Below are positions 45,602-55,227 of a DNA stretch of 64,000 bases, in pieces. Position 1 is the first letter of the stretch. Each line of letters opens with the position of its first letter. The notes beneath the pieces are model-generated. The model saw nothing but the letters and a program-made list of their open reading frames with translations, searched no databases and was not told the DNA's origin. The position numbers were made by a program, and so were the translations under genes. The stretch covers positions 1 to 64,000 of the forward strand of contig CAWGGJ010000006.1 in assembly GCA_963822175.1 (NCBI GenBank), given 5' to 3'. Source of the stretch: FEB-25 sp963822175 (GTDB lineage: Bacteria; Chloroflexota; Anaerolineae; Anaerolineales; UBA4823).

Positions 45602-45614
45602 AGGACAATTTACA

Positions 45615-46656
45615 ATGCACGCTGATTTTTCTGACATGTACGACGGCAGACCCACCTTCACCGGTGTGGTCTACAAAAAAACAATCGGTAATTACACCGT
45701 TCATAGAGATGGGCTGGTTGTGTTGTGCGAGCTATCCAACCGGATCCGCAAGCAGCTGATCTACCCGACCGCTGATCCTGGTTCGCTACACCATCGGGTG
45801 CAAAAGGTGGTGGAGCTTGAGCACATGGACCCCCTGGCAGTGGGTGATGAGGTGCGCTACATCAATGCAGATGATGACAAGGGATTGATCATCGAGCTCC
45901 TGCCCAGGCGCAACAAGCTGACCCGCAGGAGCGCCGTCCCGAAACCACTGCACCATGGGGCACATCCATTCGAGCAGATCATCGTGACCAATGTGGACCA
46001 GGTGGTTCCTGTGATCGCAGCAGCCCAGCCAACCCCAAAATGGAACCTGCTCGACCGCTACCTGGCATCTGCTGAGGAGGGCGGCATCAGCTCGCTCATC
46101 TGCATCACCAAGATGGACCTGGTGCAAGGATGCTGAGGCAGAGCTCATGGAAGCGCTGGAGGAGTACCGGCAGATCGGCTATTCTTTCGTGCTCACCAGC
46201 TCCTATACTGGAGAAGGCATCCAGGATTTGCAGCAGGCACTGGCAGGACATGTCTCAGTGCTGGTGGGCAAGTCGGGCGTGGGCAAGACTGCCCTGCTCA
46301 ACAAGCTCCAACCTGGCCTGGGATTACGGGTGAAGGAAGTGAACCAGTCCACTGGCAAGGGACGGCATACCACCACCAACCTGGAGATGTTCCCGTTGGA
46401 TGGAGGGGGTGCCATCGTGGATACCCCCGGGACACGTGAATTCGGACTGTGGCAGTTCGATGATGACCTGGCGCTGCTGTTCCCGGAGATGCACCCGCTG
46501 GTAGGAAAATGCCGCTTTGGCGTGGACTGCCAGCATGATGAAGAACCGGGCTGTGCCATCCGCAAGGCAGTGATGGAAGGGCAGATCAGCCCACGGCGGT
46601 ACCAGAGTTACCTGTCTTTGACCAAGGAATTGACAGATGTATCCAAAAATTTATAA
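45615..46656 (+). pseudogene. rsgA: Ribosome small-subunit GTPase RsgA, one-base frameshift
   Basis: The first frame encodes the OB-fold and the G4 motif (ITKMD) and runs into TGA at 46134. Removing one base near 46125 continues into KDAEAELMEALEEY and the rest: P-loop VGKSGVGKTALLNKL, DTPGTREFGLW, and the zinc domain CRFGVDCQHDEEPGC. The combined length is about 346 aa, normal for this circularly permuted GTPase that matures the 30S subunit. All motifs are intact, so the shift is recent or an assembly error. It is preceded by an unusual leader and followed by RNHCP. Confidence 0.85.
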
Positions 46657-47096
46657 TCCGACCAGGCATCATCGCCCGATCCCAAAAAGAGGAAATTCAG
46701 CTAGAGGATGTATTCTCCTGCAGGTATTGCCAGGCGCATGTAGCTACCCAACCACTATCATCCGGCGTTCACAACCGCAATCACTGCCCGTATTGCCTAT
46801 GGTCGCGCCATGTTGACCTGCATAAACCCGGGGACCGCTTATCTGCCTGTAAGGCCATCATGCAACCAATCGGGCTGACCGTAAAACCGGGGCGCGATAA
46901 ATTCGGTGTGGATGGCTTTGGTGAGCTGATGCTGATCCATCGCTGTAAAGATTGTGGCAAGCTATCGATCAACCGTATCGCCGCAGATGATATAACCGAA
47001 CGGCTGCTGGAAATTTTCTATGCCTCCATCGGAACAAACGCACATACACGCGATCAGCTTAGAATCAACGGGTATCCACTTGATACAGGAAGATGA
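46637..47096 (+). pseudogene. RNHCP domain protein, one-base frameshift
   Basis: The start MYPKIYNPTRHHRPIPKRG reads from ATG 46637, overlapping the end of rsgA. The rest (EIQLEDVFSCRYC, HNRNHCPYCLWSRHVD, SACKA, HRCKDCGKLSINRIAADD) lies one frame away, so one extra base near 46690 splits the gene. The Cys and His positions of the zinc-ribbon-like RNHCP family are all present, giving about 152 aa. Function of the family is unknown; the overlap with rsgA suggests a ribosome-linked role. Confidence 0.8.
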
Positions 47097-47139
47097 AGCC
47101 TGGATGGTGACCAGGCAGCTGAATGGCATAAGGCTGAAT

Positions 47140-47176
47140 TAAAAACCAGAGACGTGGTAAGCACCATGTCTCTGGT
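47140..47176 (-). terminator. Terminator of the Met-rich gene
   Basis: CCAGAGACGTGGT (47146-47158) and ACCATGTCTCTGG (47163-47175) form a 13-bp stem with one wobble pair and an AAGC loop. On the minus strand it is followed by TTTTTAATT. Confidence 0.85.
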
Positions 47177-47210
47177 AATTCTTATAAACAGATGTTCGTT
47201 AGGGCTGTTG

Positions 47211-47903
47211 TTACTCGTCGCCATCTAACATGGGGCAATCACCCATATTGAAGCCAGGTCCAAAACCCTGACCGCTATATTGATTCATTCGCTCGTTCAT
47301 TAAGTCTGCCTGGTTCTGTGTAATCACACTGTCAGCGACAGCCTGATCCAGGGCAGCCTGGCGTACCTGGGTGATCAGCTCGGGGAGCTGCTCTTCGGTG
47401 GTTCCCTCCGCAATAGCGATCTCCTTGAGCGATTCACCTTCGGTAATGCGCGTGTTCACCTCATCAACCGATAAACCGACAACTCCAGCAAAGGCTGAGA
47501 TCATATAGTCATGCATGATCCCTTCACCCTGTGCAAATCCACGACCACCCATCATGCCTGGGCCAAAACCATTGCCACGCCTGCCCATCATGCCGCCTGG
47601 TCCGTAACCTTCGCTGTTTCAGTACCAGGGCAGGTACCATCGGCGAATCCACCCATCATCCCACCACGACCATAACCTTGTTCGAAGCCGTACGGGCAGG
47701 TACCTTCATCGTAACACTGGCCCATCATTCCACCAGGACCATAGCTGAATTGGCGAACCACTTCATCACCGGAGGTAAAGCGTGTAACAGTGAAATTAGA
47801 TTGATGCATCGTTTCCGTTCTTGCTTGCATAGGCAACACCTGCCCCGCCAACGATGATGAACGCCAATGCAACGATCAAACCGATAATCAATACTTTTTT
47901 CAT
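47211..47903 (-). pseudogene. Secreted Met/Gly-rich DUF2680-like protein with two frameshifts
   Basis: ATG 47903 (GGAGGAG ahead) begins a signal peptide MKKVLIIGLIVALAFIIVGG ending VAYA. A doubled TTGC at 47821-47828 then shifts frame; the next frame carries TETMHQSNFTVTRF and the repeats YGPGGMMG and YGRGGMMG with Cys residues. A second shift near 47612-47625 leads to GYGPGGMMGRRGNGFGPG and a C-terminal helical domain (LSVDEVNTRITEGESLKEIA, QNQADLMNERM) of DUF2680 type. A 4-base gain and a 1-base loss balance to a 693-base gene. Met/Gly/Cys richness suggests extracytoplasmic metal binding. Confidence 0.75.
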
Positions 47904-48455
47904 TAGTAACTCCTCCAAGAAGCATTCAATTATAAAATTTTACCAAATAACGGTATTTATGGATCAATAGTGTACCAGAAAGTTATGAAGGAATTATGAA
48001 GAATTATAAGAGATGTCTTGTTCTACATTCATCAAACAGGCATGTGGTATTGGTGCAATAAAGAGAAAGCAATAAGTGTTGGATTCCTTTTAGCATCTAG
48101 GTAAACAGGGCAGATGTTAGTGATTACCTGAGCCTGGTTATTGAATAGAGGAATGGTCGGGACAATTGAAACCGGTCCTGATAGGATTCAGCCAGAAGCG
48201 GGTGTGACGATCAGCCAAACTAAACCCTAGAGAGACATCTCAAAATAGCACATTTTGAGCCCCATTATTGAATAATTGATATAATTTATACCGTGGTGGA
48301 AATAAGCAATTGACTGATTATGCTTCATGTCTCCTTTACTTGTGGAAGTATAAAACAAGCATTGTGCTGAATACCTAATACATATAAAAATACCTTGTCG
48401 TCTGATAAGGCATCTACCTAAGGGTGGATATACAACGTAATGAGGAGATACGACA
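47904..48455. other. Intergenic stretch, nothing recognised
   Basis: This 550-base gap separates two divergent genes and is AT-rich. I see no gene of credible length, no RNA motif and no clear hairpin with a T-tract. It must contain the promoters of both neighbours. Confidence 0.4.
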
Positions 48456-50402
48456 GTGCAGATATATAACACGGCCAAGATTTTATACACGCTTACATTT
48501 TTGTTATTGTTGATCTCATCTGGCTGCTCGAACCTTTCCAGGGCAACCCCCACACCTGCCCCGATCGCTACCCGGGACCCAAATCTTGAAGCAACTGCAG
48601 TTGCTCAGCTGGAGGCTATGAATCCTGATGCAGTTCAGCTATACCGCGATGGCAGTACCGCGATGGATGCAGGGGATTATGAAACATCGAAAGAACTTTA
48701 CCAACAAGTGCTTAATCTGGCACCTAATTTTGCCACTGCTTACCGCCGTCTCGGTTACATCTCTTTGGATTCGAATGACATTGATGGTTCCATACAATTA
48801 TTGCAGAAGGCAGTCGAGCTTGAGCCGAATGGTTATAACCAGAGTGCACTGGCTTGGGCACTAAATCAGAAGAACACAGTATTGGATAACCAAGAGGCTT
48901 TTAAACTAGCTTCAGCTGCTGCAAAATTACTGCCCGAAGACGAATCAGTCATTTCAACCTGGCTTATTTCTGCGGCATTATTCCCAGACATACCTACTTT
49001 ACGCCAGGCAGATGAAAAATTGCTACAAATCGCCCCGAGCAATCCTATTGCCCATTATTATGCTGGATTATTGGCGGCAGACGATGGAAAATGGGAAAAA
49101 GCAGAAAAGGAGCTACGAATTTCACAAAAATTGGGAATGTCAGAAGAAGCTGTAAAGAATGCATTGGATTTTGGAATTTCCAGAAATGCCATGATTTTCA
49201 GGCTGATCCGCTGGGGAGTCATTGCGATGGGAGTTTGGTTCCTAGGCCTGGTGGGCTTGTACCTGACCGGAAGCATCCTCAGCAAAGCCACACTTAAGGC
49301 CTTGAACGCCTCGAAACCAGACCTCAACACGCAGATCAGCCCGAGGGAACGCAAGATCAGGTCTATTTATCGAATGATCATTACCGTACTTTCGTTGTAT
49401 TTCTATGTATCGATTCCATTTGTATTCATATTACTCCTGCTGGTTGTGGGGGTTATGTACGGTATATTAACAATTTATTTTGTCGGAATCCTACTGATAG
49501 TGCTGATTGGGTCATTTTTCAAGATCTTACGATCAGTATTTTCAAGAAAAAAAGACCAAATACCCGGAAGGTTTTTAAGCAGAATGGATGCGCCAGAATT
49601 ATGGAAGTTGGTGGAAGACGTGGCACGTATGCTGGAGATTCAGCCCGTTGAGTCAATTCAAATCACCCCAGATGCGGGAATCGGTGTTTATGAGAAAGGC
49701 AGCATCATAAAAAAGATGCGCGGGAAAGGCAAACGCAACTTGCTGCTTGGGATGGGCGCAATAGGAGACCTGACCCAGGGGGAGTTTGCAGGAATCCTGG
49801 CGCATGAATATGGGCACTTCTCCAACCGAGATACTGCTGGTGGCAATCTAGCATATCAGGTTTATGCCTCCATGAACGCCATGGCGATAAATATGATCAA
49901 GAATGGAGCCGCGCTATTTTACAACCCGGTGTGGTTATTTTTAATCGGATACCAGCGCATCTTCCTGAGGGTCACCCTGGGTGCTTCTCGGCTACAGGAA
50001 GTTTTAGCTGACCGGTTTGCGGCGGTAGCCTATGGCAGTGAAAACTTCATCGATGGGTTGAAGAAACACATAAGGCAGAGCATTGCCTTTCCACTACAGG
50101 CAAATTATGAAATTAAAAATGCGTTCGCAATGCATCGAACCATTGTTAACTTATATGATGTGCCCTTACAGGACAAACAGGAAACGGAGATGTTGCTAGA
50201 ATTCGAAAAAGCGATGACCCGCTCGACCTCCGCCTATGATAGTCACCCAGCTCCAAAGGACCGCATCAGTTACATTGAAAAGCTGAACATCCCTTATTCT
50301 CCAATCCATGATAATCCCAGACCAGCGCTGGAGCTATTCTCCAACCCGGATGAGCTACAGAGGGAGATGACCCTGGAGATTACCAAGAGACTTAAGAATT
50401 AA
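48456..50402 (+). CDS. Lipid-anchored TPR protein fused to an M48 metalloprotease
   Basis: The 648-aa protein has a lipobox ISSGC (Cys24), TPR repeats (about 55-235), a membrane segment (252-272), two more (308-356), and an M48 peptidase domain (about 375-640) with the zinc motif H450-E-Y-G-H454 and a distal ELxxD-like VLADRFA. With a lipid-anchored N-terminus outside, three segments would place the protease domain in the cytoplasm, as in HtpX-type quality-control proteases. The start is GTG at 48456 with GAGGAG 9 bases ahead. A TPR-lipoprotein-M48 fusion of this order is unusual. Confidence 0.85.
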   Translation: MQIYNTAKILYTLTFLLLLISSGCSNLSRATPTPAPIATRDPNLEATAVAQLEAMNPDAVQLYRDGSTAMDAGDYETSKELYQQVLNLAPNFATAYRRLGYISLDSNDIDGSIQLLQKAVELEPNGYNQSALAWALNQKNTVLDNQEAFKLASAAAKLLPEDESVISTWLISAALFPDIPTLRQADEKLLQIAPSNPIAHYYAGLLAADDGKWEKAEKELRISQKLGMSEEAVKNALDFGISRNAMIFRLIRWGVIAMGVWFLGLVGLYLTGSILSKATLKALNASKPDLNTQISPRERKIRSIYRMIITVLSLYFYVSIPFVFILLLLVVGVMYGILTIYFVGILLIVLIGSFFKILRSVFSRKKDQIPGRFLSRMDAPELWKLVEDVARMLEIQPVESIQITPDAGIGVYEKGSIIKKMRGKGKRNLLLGMGAIGDLTQGEFAGILAHEYGHFSNRDTAGGNLAYQVYASMNAMAINMIKNGAALFYNPVWLFLIGYQRIFLRVTLGASRLQEVLADRFAAVAYGSENFIDGLKKHIRQSIAFPLQANYEIKNAFAMHRTIVNLYDVPLQDKQETEMLLEFEKAMTRSTSAYDSHPAPKDRISYIEKLNIPYSPIHDNPRPALELFSNPDELQREMTLEITKRLKN

Positions 50403-50553
50403 GAAAATTACCACCTCGCACCAATGAAAGCATCAATACACTGCAGGCTCTCCCATTTTACAGAACAAAACAGGGGAGGAGTATTTAGCGCTTCTCGTTT
50501 CCTTCATTTCATAGAACAAAAATGGAGGAGGAGACTTAAAACCAACCCAAAAA

Positions 50554-52587
50554 CTATTCTTCCCCCGCCAGGTAGCGCACCCGTTCCCAGGGTGGTGCAT
50601 GGGATTGCTCCGCCAGGATACCACGCAGCTCGAAGATCTCATCGCGCAGGACTGCTGCCTTCTCGAATTCCAGGTCCTTGGCAGCCTGTTTCATCTGCGT
50701 TTCAAGCTCCCCGATCAAACGTTTGAGCTCATCCTTGGGCATCTTGGTGGGGCTGACGGGACGTTCACCACGTGCCTCCGCCTGGGCTTTGCCACCCAGC
50801 TGGTCGGTCAGGTCGCGCACCGCTTTGACGATGCTGACCGGCTCAATCCCATGTTCCTTGTTGAATGCCACCTGCTTGGCCCGGCGGCGGTTGGTCTCAT
50901 CGATGGCGAACGTCATCGAATCAGTCATCCTGTCGGCATACATGATGACCTTGCCATTCACATGGCGGGCAGCCCGGCCAATGGTCTGGATCAGGGCAGT
51001 GCCGGAGCGCAGGAAGCCTTCCTTGTCCGCATCCAGGATCGCCACCAGGGATACTTCCGGCAGGTCGAGTCCTTCACGCAGTAGGTTGATGCCAACCACC
51101 ACGTCAAACACCCCCAGGCGCAGGTCGCGCAGGATGCCCACGCGCTCAAGCGTCTCAACCTCCGAATGAAGATAATGCACCTTGATACCCAGCTCCATCA
51201 GGTAGTCAGCCAGCTTTTCAGCCATGCGCTTGGTGAGCGTGGTCACCAGGGTGCGCTGACCGACATCGATGCGCTTATGTATCTCCGCGATCAAATCATC
51301 CACCTGGCCTTCAATGGGACGGACTTCCACTTCAGGGTCCACCAGGCCTGTCGGACGAATAATCTGTTCAACGATCTGCTCGGCACGTCCAAGCTCATAG
51401 GGTCCGGGAGTGGCTGATGTATAGATGGTGATACCCATGTGCTGCTCAAATTCGGTGAATTTGAGTGGCCGGTTATCCATGGCTGAAGGCAGGCGGAAGC
51501 CATATTCGACCAGAGTCCCCTTGCGATTTCGATCACCGTTATACATGCCGCGAATCTGCGGGACGGACATATGCGACTCGTCAATGATCAGCAGGTAGTC
51601 GTGGGGGAGATAATCGATCAATGTCCAGGGTGGGGTACCTTCGGCGCGCTGGTCGAGGTGGCGGGAGTAGTTCTCGATGCCGGCGCAGGAGCCAATCTCA
51701 CGCAGCATCTCGAGGTCATAACTGGTGCGCTGCTCGATACGTTGGGCTTCCAGGATTTTATCCTGCAAGCGATAATATTTAATCCGTTCTTGAAGCTCAT
51801 CTTCAATATCCAGGATGGCTTGTTTCAGCTTATCCTCGGCGGCGATGTAATGCTTGGCAGGGTAGATGGCAACATTATCCAGCTGATGGCGCAGCTCGCC
51901 GGTGAGGGCATCAAACTCGACGATGCGCTCGACTTCATCTCCGAAGTAGGTGACACGGTAGCCAAAGCGATCCTGGTAGGCTGGGATGACCTCAAGGGTA
52001 TCACCGCGCACACGGAAGGTGGCAGGCTTGAGCTCCATGTCATTGCGCTCATACTGGCTCTCGATCAGGTCACGCAAGAGGGCATTGCGTCGGTATATCT
52101 TATTCTTCTCAATATTGATCACCACCCGCCCATACTCGGCCGGGTTACCCAGCCCATAGATACAGGAAACGGAAGCAACGATGATCACATCCTGGCGCGA
52201 CATAAGGGAGGTGGTGGCAGCCAGGCGCAGTCGCTCGATTTCCTCGTTGCGCTCGGTCTCTTTCTCGATATAGAGGTCATGGCGTGGCACATACGCTTCG
52301 GGCTGGTAGTAATCGTAATAGCTGACGAAGTATTCCACCGCGTTTTCGGGGAAGAATTCCTTGAATTCGGCATACAGCTGGGCAGCCAGGGTCTTGTTGT
52401 GTGCCATGATCAGTGCCGGACGCTGCACCTGGGTGATTACCTGCGCCATGGTGTAGGTTTTGCCAGTGCCAGTGGCACCCAGCAGCACCTGGTGCTTAAA
52501 ACCCTTGTTGATGCCTTCCACCAGTTGGCGGATGGCTTCCGGCTGGTCACCGGTGGGATGGAAGGGGGCTTGAAGTTTGAAGTCCAT
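50554..52587 (-). CDS. uvrB: Excinuclease ABC subunit B
   Basis: The 677-aa protein is a full-length UvrB: Walker A GATGTGKT (37-44), the beta-hairpin YYDYYQPEAY, the helicase box LLIIDESH, motif V/VI INLLREGLDLPEV and QTIGRAARHVNG, and the C-terminal UVR domain (ELETQMKQAAKDLEFEKAA). It loads on damaged DNA with UvrA and recruits UvrC. No frame problem occurs here, unlike in several neighbours. Confidence 0.97.
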   Translation of the reverse strand: MDFKLQAPFHPTGDQPEAIRQLVEGINKGFKHQVLLGATGTGKTYTMAQVITQVQRPALIMAHNKTLAAQLYAEFKEFFPENAVEYFVSYYDYYQPEAYVPRHDLYIEKETERNEEIERLRLAATTSLMSRQDVIIVASVSCIYGLGNPAEYGRVVINIEKNKIYRRNALLRDLIESQYERNDMELKPATFRVRGDTLEVIPAYQDRFGYRVTYFGDEVERIVEFDALTGELRHQLDNVAIYPAKHYIAAEDKLKQAILDIEDELQERIKYYRLQDKILEAQRIEQRTSYDLEMLREIGSCAGIENYSRHLDQRAEGTPPWTLIDYLPHDYLLIIDESHMSVPQIRGMYNGDRNRKGTLVEYGFRLPSAMDNRPLKFTEFEQHMGITIYTSATPGPYELGRAEQIVEQIIRPTGLVDPEVEVRPIEGQVDDLIAEIHKRIDVGQRTLVTTLTKRMAEKLADYLMELGIKVHYLHSEVETLERVGILRDLRLGVFDVVVGINLLREGLDLPEVSLVAILDADKEGFLRSGTALIQTIGRAARHVNGKVIMYADRMTDSMTFAIDETNRRRAKQVAFNKEHGIEPVSIVKAVRDLTDQLGGKAQAEARGERPVSPTKMPKDELKRLIGELETQMKQAAKDLEFEKAAVLRDEIFELRGILAEQSHAPPWERVRYLAGEE

Positions 52588-52995
52588 AGGTTACCTGTTT
52601 GAGGAGTGGGACAATTATCATACCTTAAAATTGAATGTAGAACAAGGGTTCTAGGGAAGGTTTTTAACTATTCACCAGAACGGATCGCACACAGCACGTG
52701 CAGGTAGGCACAAGGGATTGCTAAAAGTATTTACATCCAGGCACGAATATCCATAAAAGGGGAAAATGGAATTAATCATAGATATCGGAGATGAAATACA
52801 TAATGTGATCAAAGGCTGGTGGACTGCACATTATGAAAAGGCGATACCAGGTCATGAAAAGCTATAAGGGGGGTTCTTGATCAGAATTGATAGAATATGG
52901 TGAGTAGATACCACAGCTGTTCAGAACATAGGTTCTGGTTGTCAAGAGAGAGTATCGGGGATTATGAGAAAGTTTCTTGAATACAATTGCAATCG
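52588..52995. other. Intergenic stretch with one possible small gene
   Basis: Apart from the 33-codon frame at 52766 and a short stem TAGAAC / GTTCTA at 52637-52652, I see nothing in this gap between two minus-strand genes. Confidence 0.4.
52766..52867 (+). CDS. Possible 33-aa small protein
   Basis: ATG 52766 follows AAAAGGGGAAA and opens a 33-codon frame starting MELIIDIGDEIHNVIKGWW and ending HEKL before TAA. The composition is mixed and protein-like, amphipathic in the first half, with two Trp. No homology is recognised and the length alone is not significant. Confidence 0.3.
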   Translation: MELIIDIGDEIHNVIKGWWTAHYEKAIPGHEKL

Positions 52996-54595
52996 TTATC
53001 TTAAGAACTGGAAAACCTGTTCTTTAAGGGGTAAATCATCCCGAATATAAATGCGCAAAAATCTATTGTCCCATATGGTTCGACTTTCCGAATAGACTTC
53101 ATCCTCGGGAAGATAGGCAGGAATAGAAATAACGTTGTAATTCTCGAGCAAACCATCCTCGCGCAACGCCTGTGAGAAATAATCATAACTGACAATAAGT
53201 TGTGGAAACGTTTCTTTTACATAAGCTGGTGGAATCGCCCCGATCCCACCGCTTAACCGCTGATCCGGTACAGCCATAGGGTGATATTTCAATGAACCAG
53301 GCGAGGCCAATCCGGCAGCGTCTAAAATCCGTCCCTGGAATGCGTATCCAAGTCCACCGATCTCTGAGGTAAGTAAATCTGCATCGGGATACGCGTCATA
53401 CAACATCTCACCGACCCTTTGATACAGCTTTACACGTGAGCCGTACTCAAAAAGCTTGAAACTACTTGGACGTTGAATGCTCGAGTACACTGTGCCCAAA
53501 ACAGAAAGTGAAGATATCAAGATAATGCCTGTCAGCAAGCTCCTTGTCATCATTTTGCTAGAGGCAAGATCTGAATAAACACATAGAATTATCGAAATAA
53601 GAAGAGGCAGCGTATATAAGGGAATATACCAATCAAAGACAAACGCATGAGAAAGGATATACCCGCTGGCAATCAATAAACCCCAGGCATAAAATACAAG
53701 GGGCCAAATGTTTTTATACAATCGCCATTCCTTATAGGTGATGATGCCTGAAATCACCACCAGGCTAATAAAGAAAGTCCCAACGATAACAATACCAATA
53801 AATGACTTATTTAAAATACTATCTGGGAGTGAAATAAAGACAACAAAAATGAACGTGCGGAACCACTCAATCGAATAAACCGTTGATTTGGCGAGTATGG
53901 ATTGCGGGACGACAGTATGAAAGAAATACAAGTCGTACGCGATGAAAGGAAGGAGACCCAAGGCTGTGAAACTGATAATCGACAGGCGATTTATCTTATC
54001 CCGGATAAAAAACACAGTGAACAAGATACCAAGCAATATGATCAGCTCCAAGCGAAGATAGACCGCAACACCGAGAAATGCAAAACCGTAAGGACGGTTG
54101 TGTATTAAAAATAGAATACCCACACCGGCAATCAATAGAGATAAAGAAGTCTCCATTAATCCAATGCTGGCGGGTAGGAGCAGAGCAATGTAGCAAACCT
54201 GGAACACTACTTTTAGCAGTAGAGACCAACGATTTTTTAATAGTATCCCAATGATCTTGGAGTATACAAGCATTCCCAGGAAGGTAAACGCCATATTTAG
54301 CAGGCTAACCATGAGTGGAAGCCAGTTGATCATGTTCAACCAGCGTAAAACTGCGTAAATTATGGTGAGGAAAACAGTCCAGCCTGAAGAGGTGCTTACT
54401 TTTAACCGCTTCACCAGGGTTGAAATATGGCGCACCGGTTTCAACAAAGTTACGAGCAACTCGAAAATGGATATATGCATCGTCAAACCCGTACTGGTAG
54501 AGTTTTACTTGAGAGAACAGAGCAAGGCTGAATAGGCATACAAGAAATACCAAATATGCCTTATTTTCATTTTTTTTCTCAAAAGTTGAAGCCAT
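52996..54595 (-). pseudogene. GT-C type membrane glycosyltransferase, one-base frameshift
   Basis: The N-terminal frame (ATG 54595) carries a first membrane helix and the GT-C catalytic loop YGFDDAYIHFRVARNFVETG with its Asp pair, then YFNPGEAVK. The remainder (VSTSSGWTVFLTIIYAVL and about ten helices) lies one frame away. Dropping one base from the T4 run at 54400-54403 joins AVK to VSTSSGW, as expected for the family (the usual sequence there resembles FNPGExVxGxTSPLW). Total length is about 532 aa. Such enzymes glycosylate lipids or surface polymers from polyprenyl sugars. Base composition is AT-rich. Confidence 0.8.
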
Positions 54596-55227
54596 TTTTT
54601 ATATCGGAGAATAAATACAGATTATTAGATTATACAGTGCAAAATCATCTCCCCGCACACCATTCACTTTCTATTTTCGTTATGTGTTATTTAAGGCGGA
54701 TGTGAGTTGCAGAACAAGGTGATGCTGCCTCTACCCGATCATCTCATATACTCCATGTTGATGAAACCAGAGTTGTTGATCAAGCCTGTGAAATTTAGGT
54801 GCGGATGAATTAAAGGATGCATAAATAATAACGATTTTGGACCCCACATAGTGCACAAAATACTGTTTTTCCACAAGAATGAGGAGAATAACCATTCAGT
54901 GATAATGAAACCTTTTTTCTGAAAATTCATGTCAGAAATATCTCGTTCTATAACAAATAAGTTGCTTACCAGCACTATGCTGATTGCCGATCTGCCCTTC
55001 TTCGCTGATCTCCATGAGCGATGCAGAGATTAATCTGAGATATGAGACAACATACGGGAAAACTGTTAAAATCAACTGGCGGAAGCAATTCTAAGATAAA
55101 GGATTAGAGTAGTATATAATAAAATGCGAAAATCGTAGAGCAATTCAATACTATAGTAACAAAATATCACTCATGGATAAACCAGGTTACATAAACGTAG
55201 TATCGCTTCCAATTCCTTGGATTAATT
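54596..55227. other. AT-rich intergenic stretch, nothing recognised
   Basis: This 630-base gap lies between the divergent glycosyltransferase-like genes. A 78-codon minus frame is not protein-like. I see no RNA gene, repeat or terminator. The low GC matches the flanking genes, consistent with a transferred block. Confidence 0.45.

Noticed and set aside
50454..50530. Two similar 27-bp stretches (CATTTxAxAGAACAAAA followed by GGxGGAGG)
   Set aside because: Only two imperfect copies 50 bases apart with no further copies seen; too little to call a repeat array or CRISPR.
51571..52602. A 343-codon plus-strand frame opposite uvrB
   Set aside because: UvrB motifs are unambiguous on the minus strand; the long opposite frame is a codon-bias effect.
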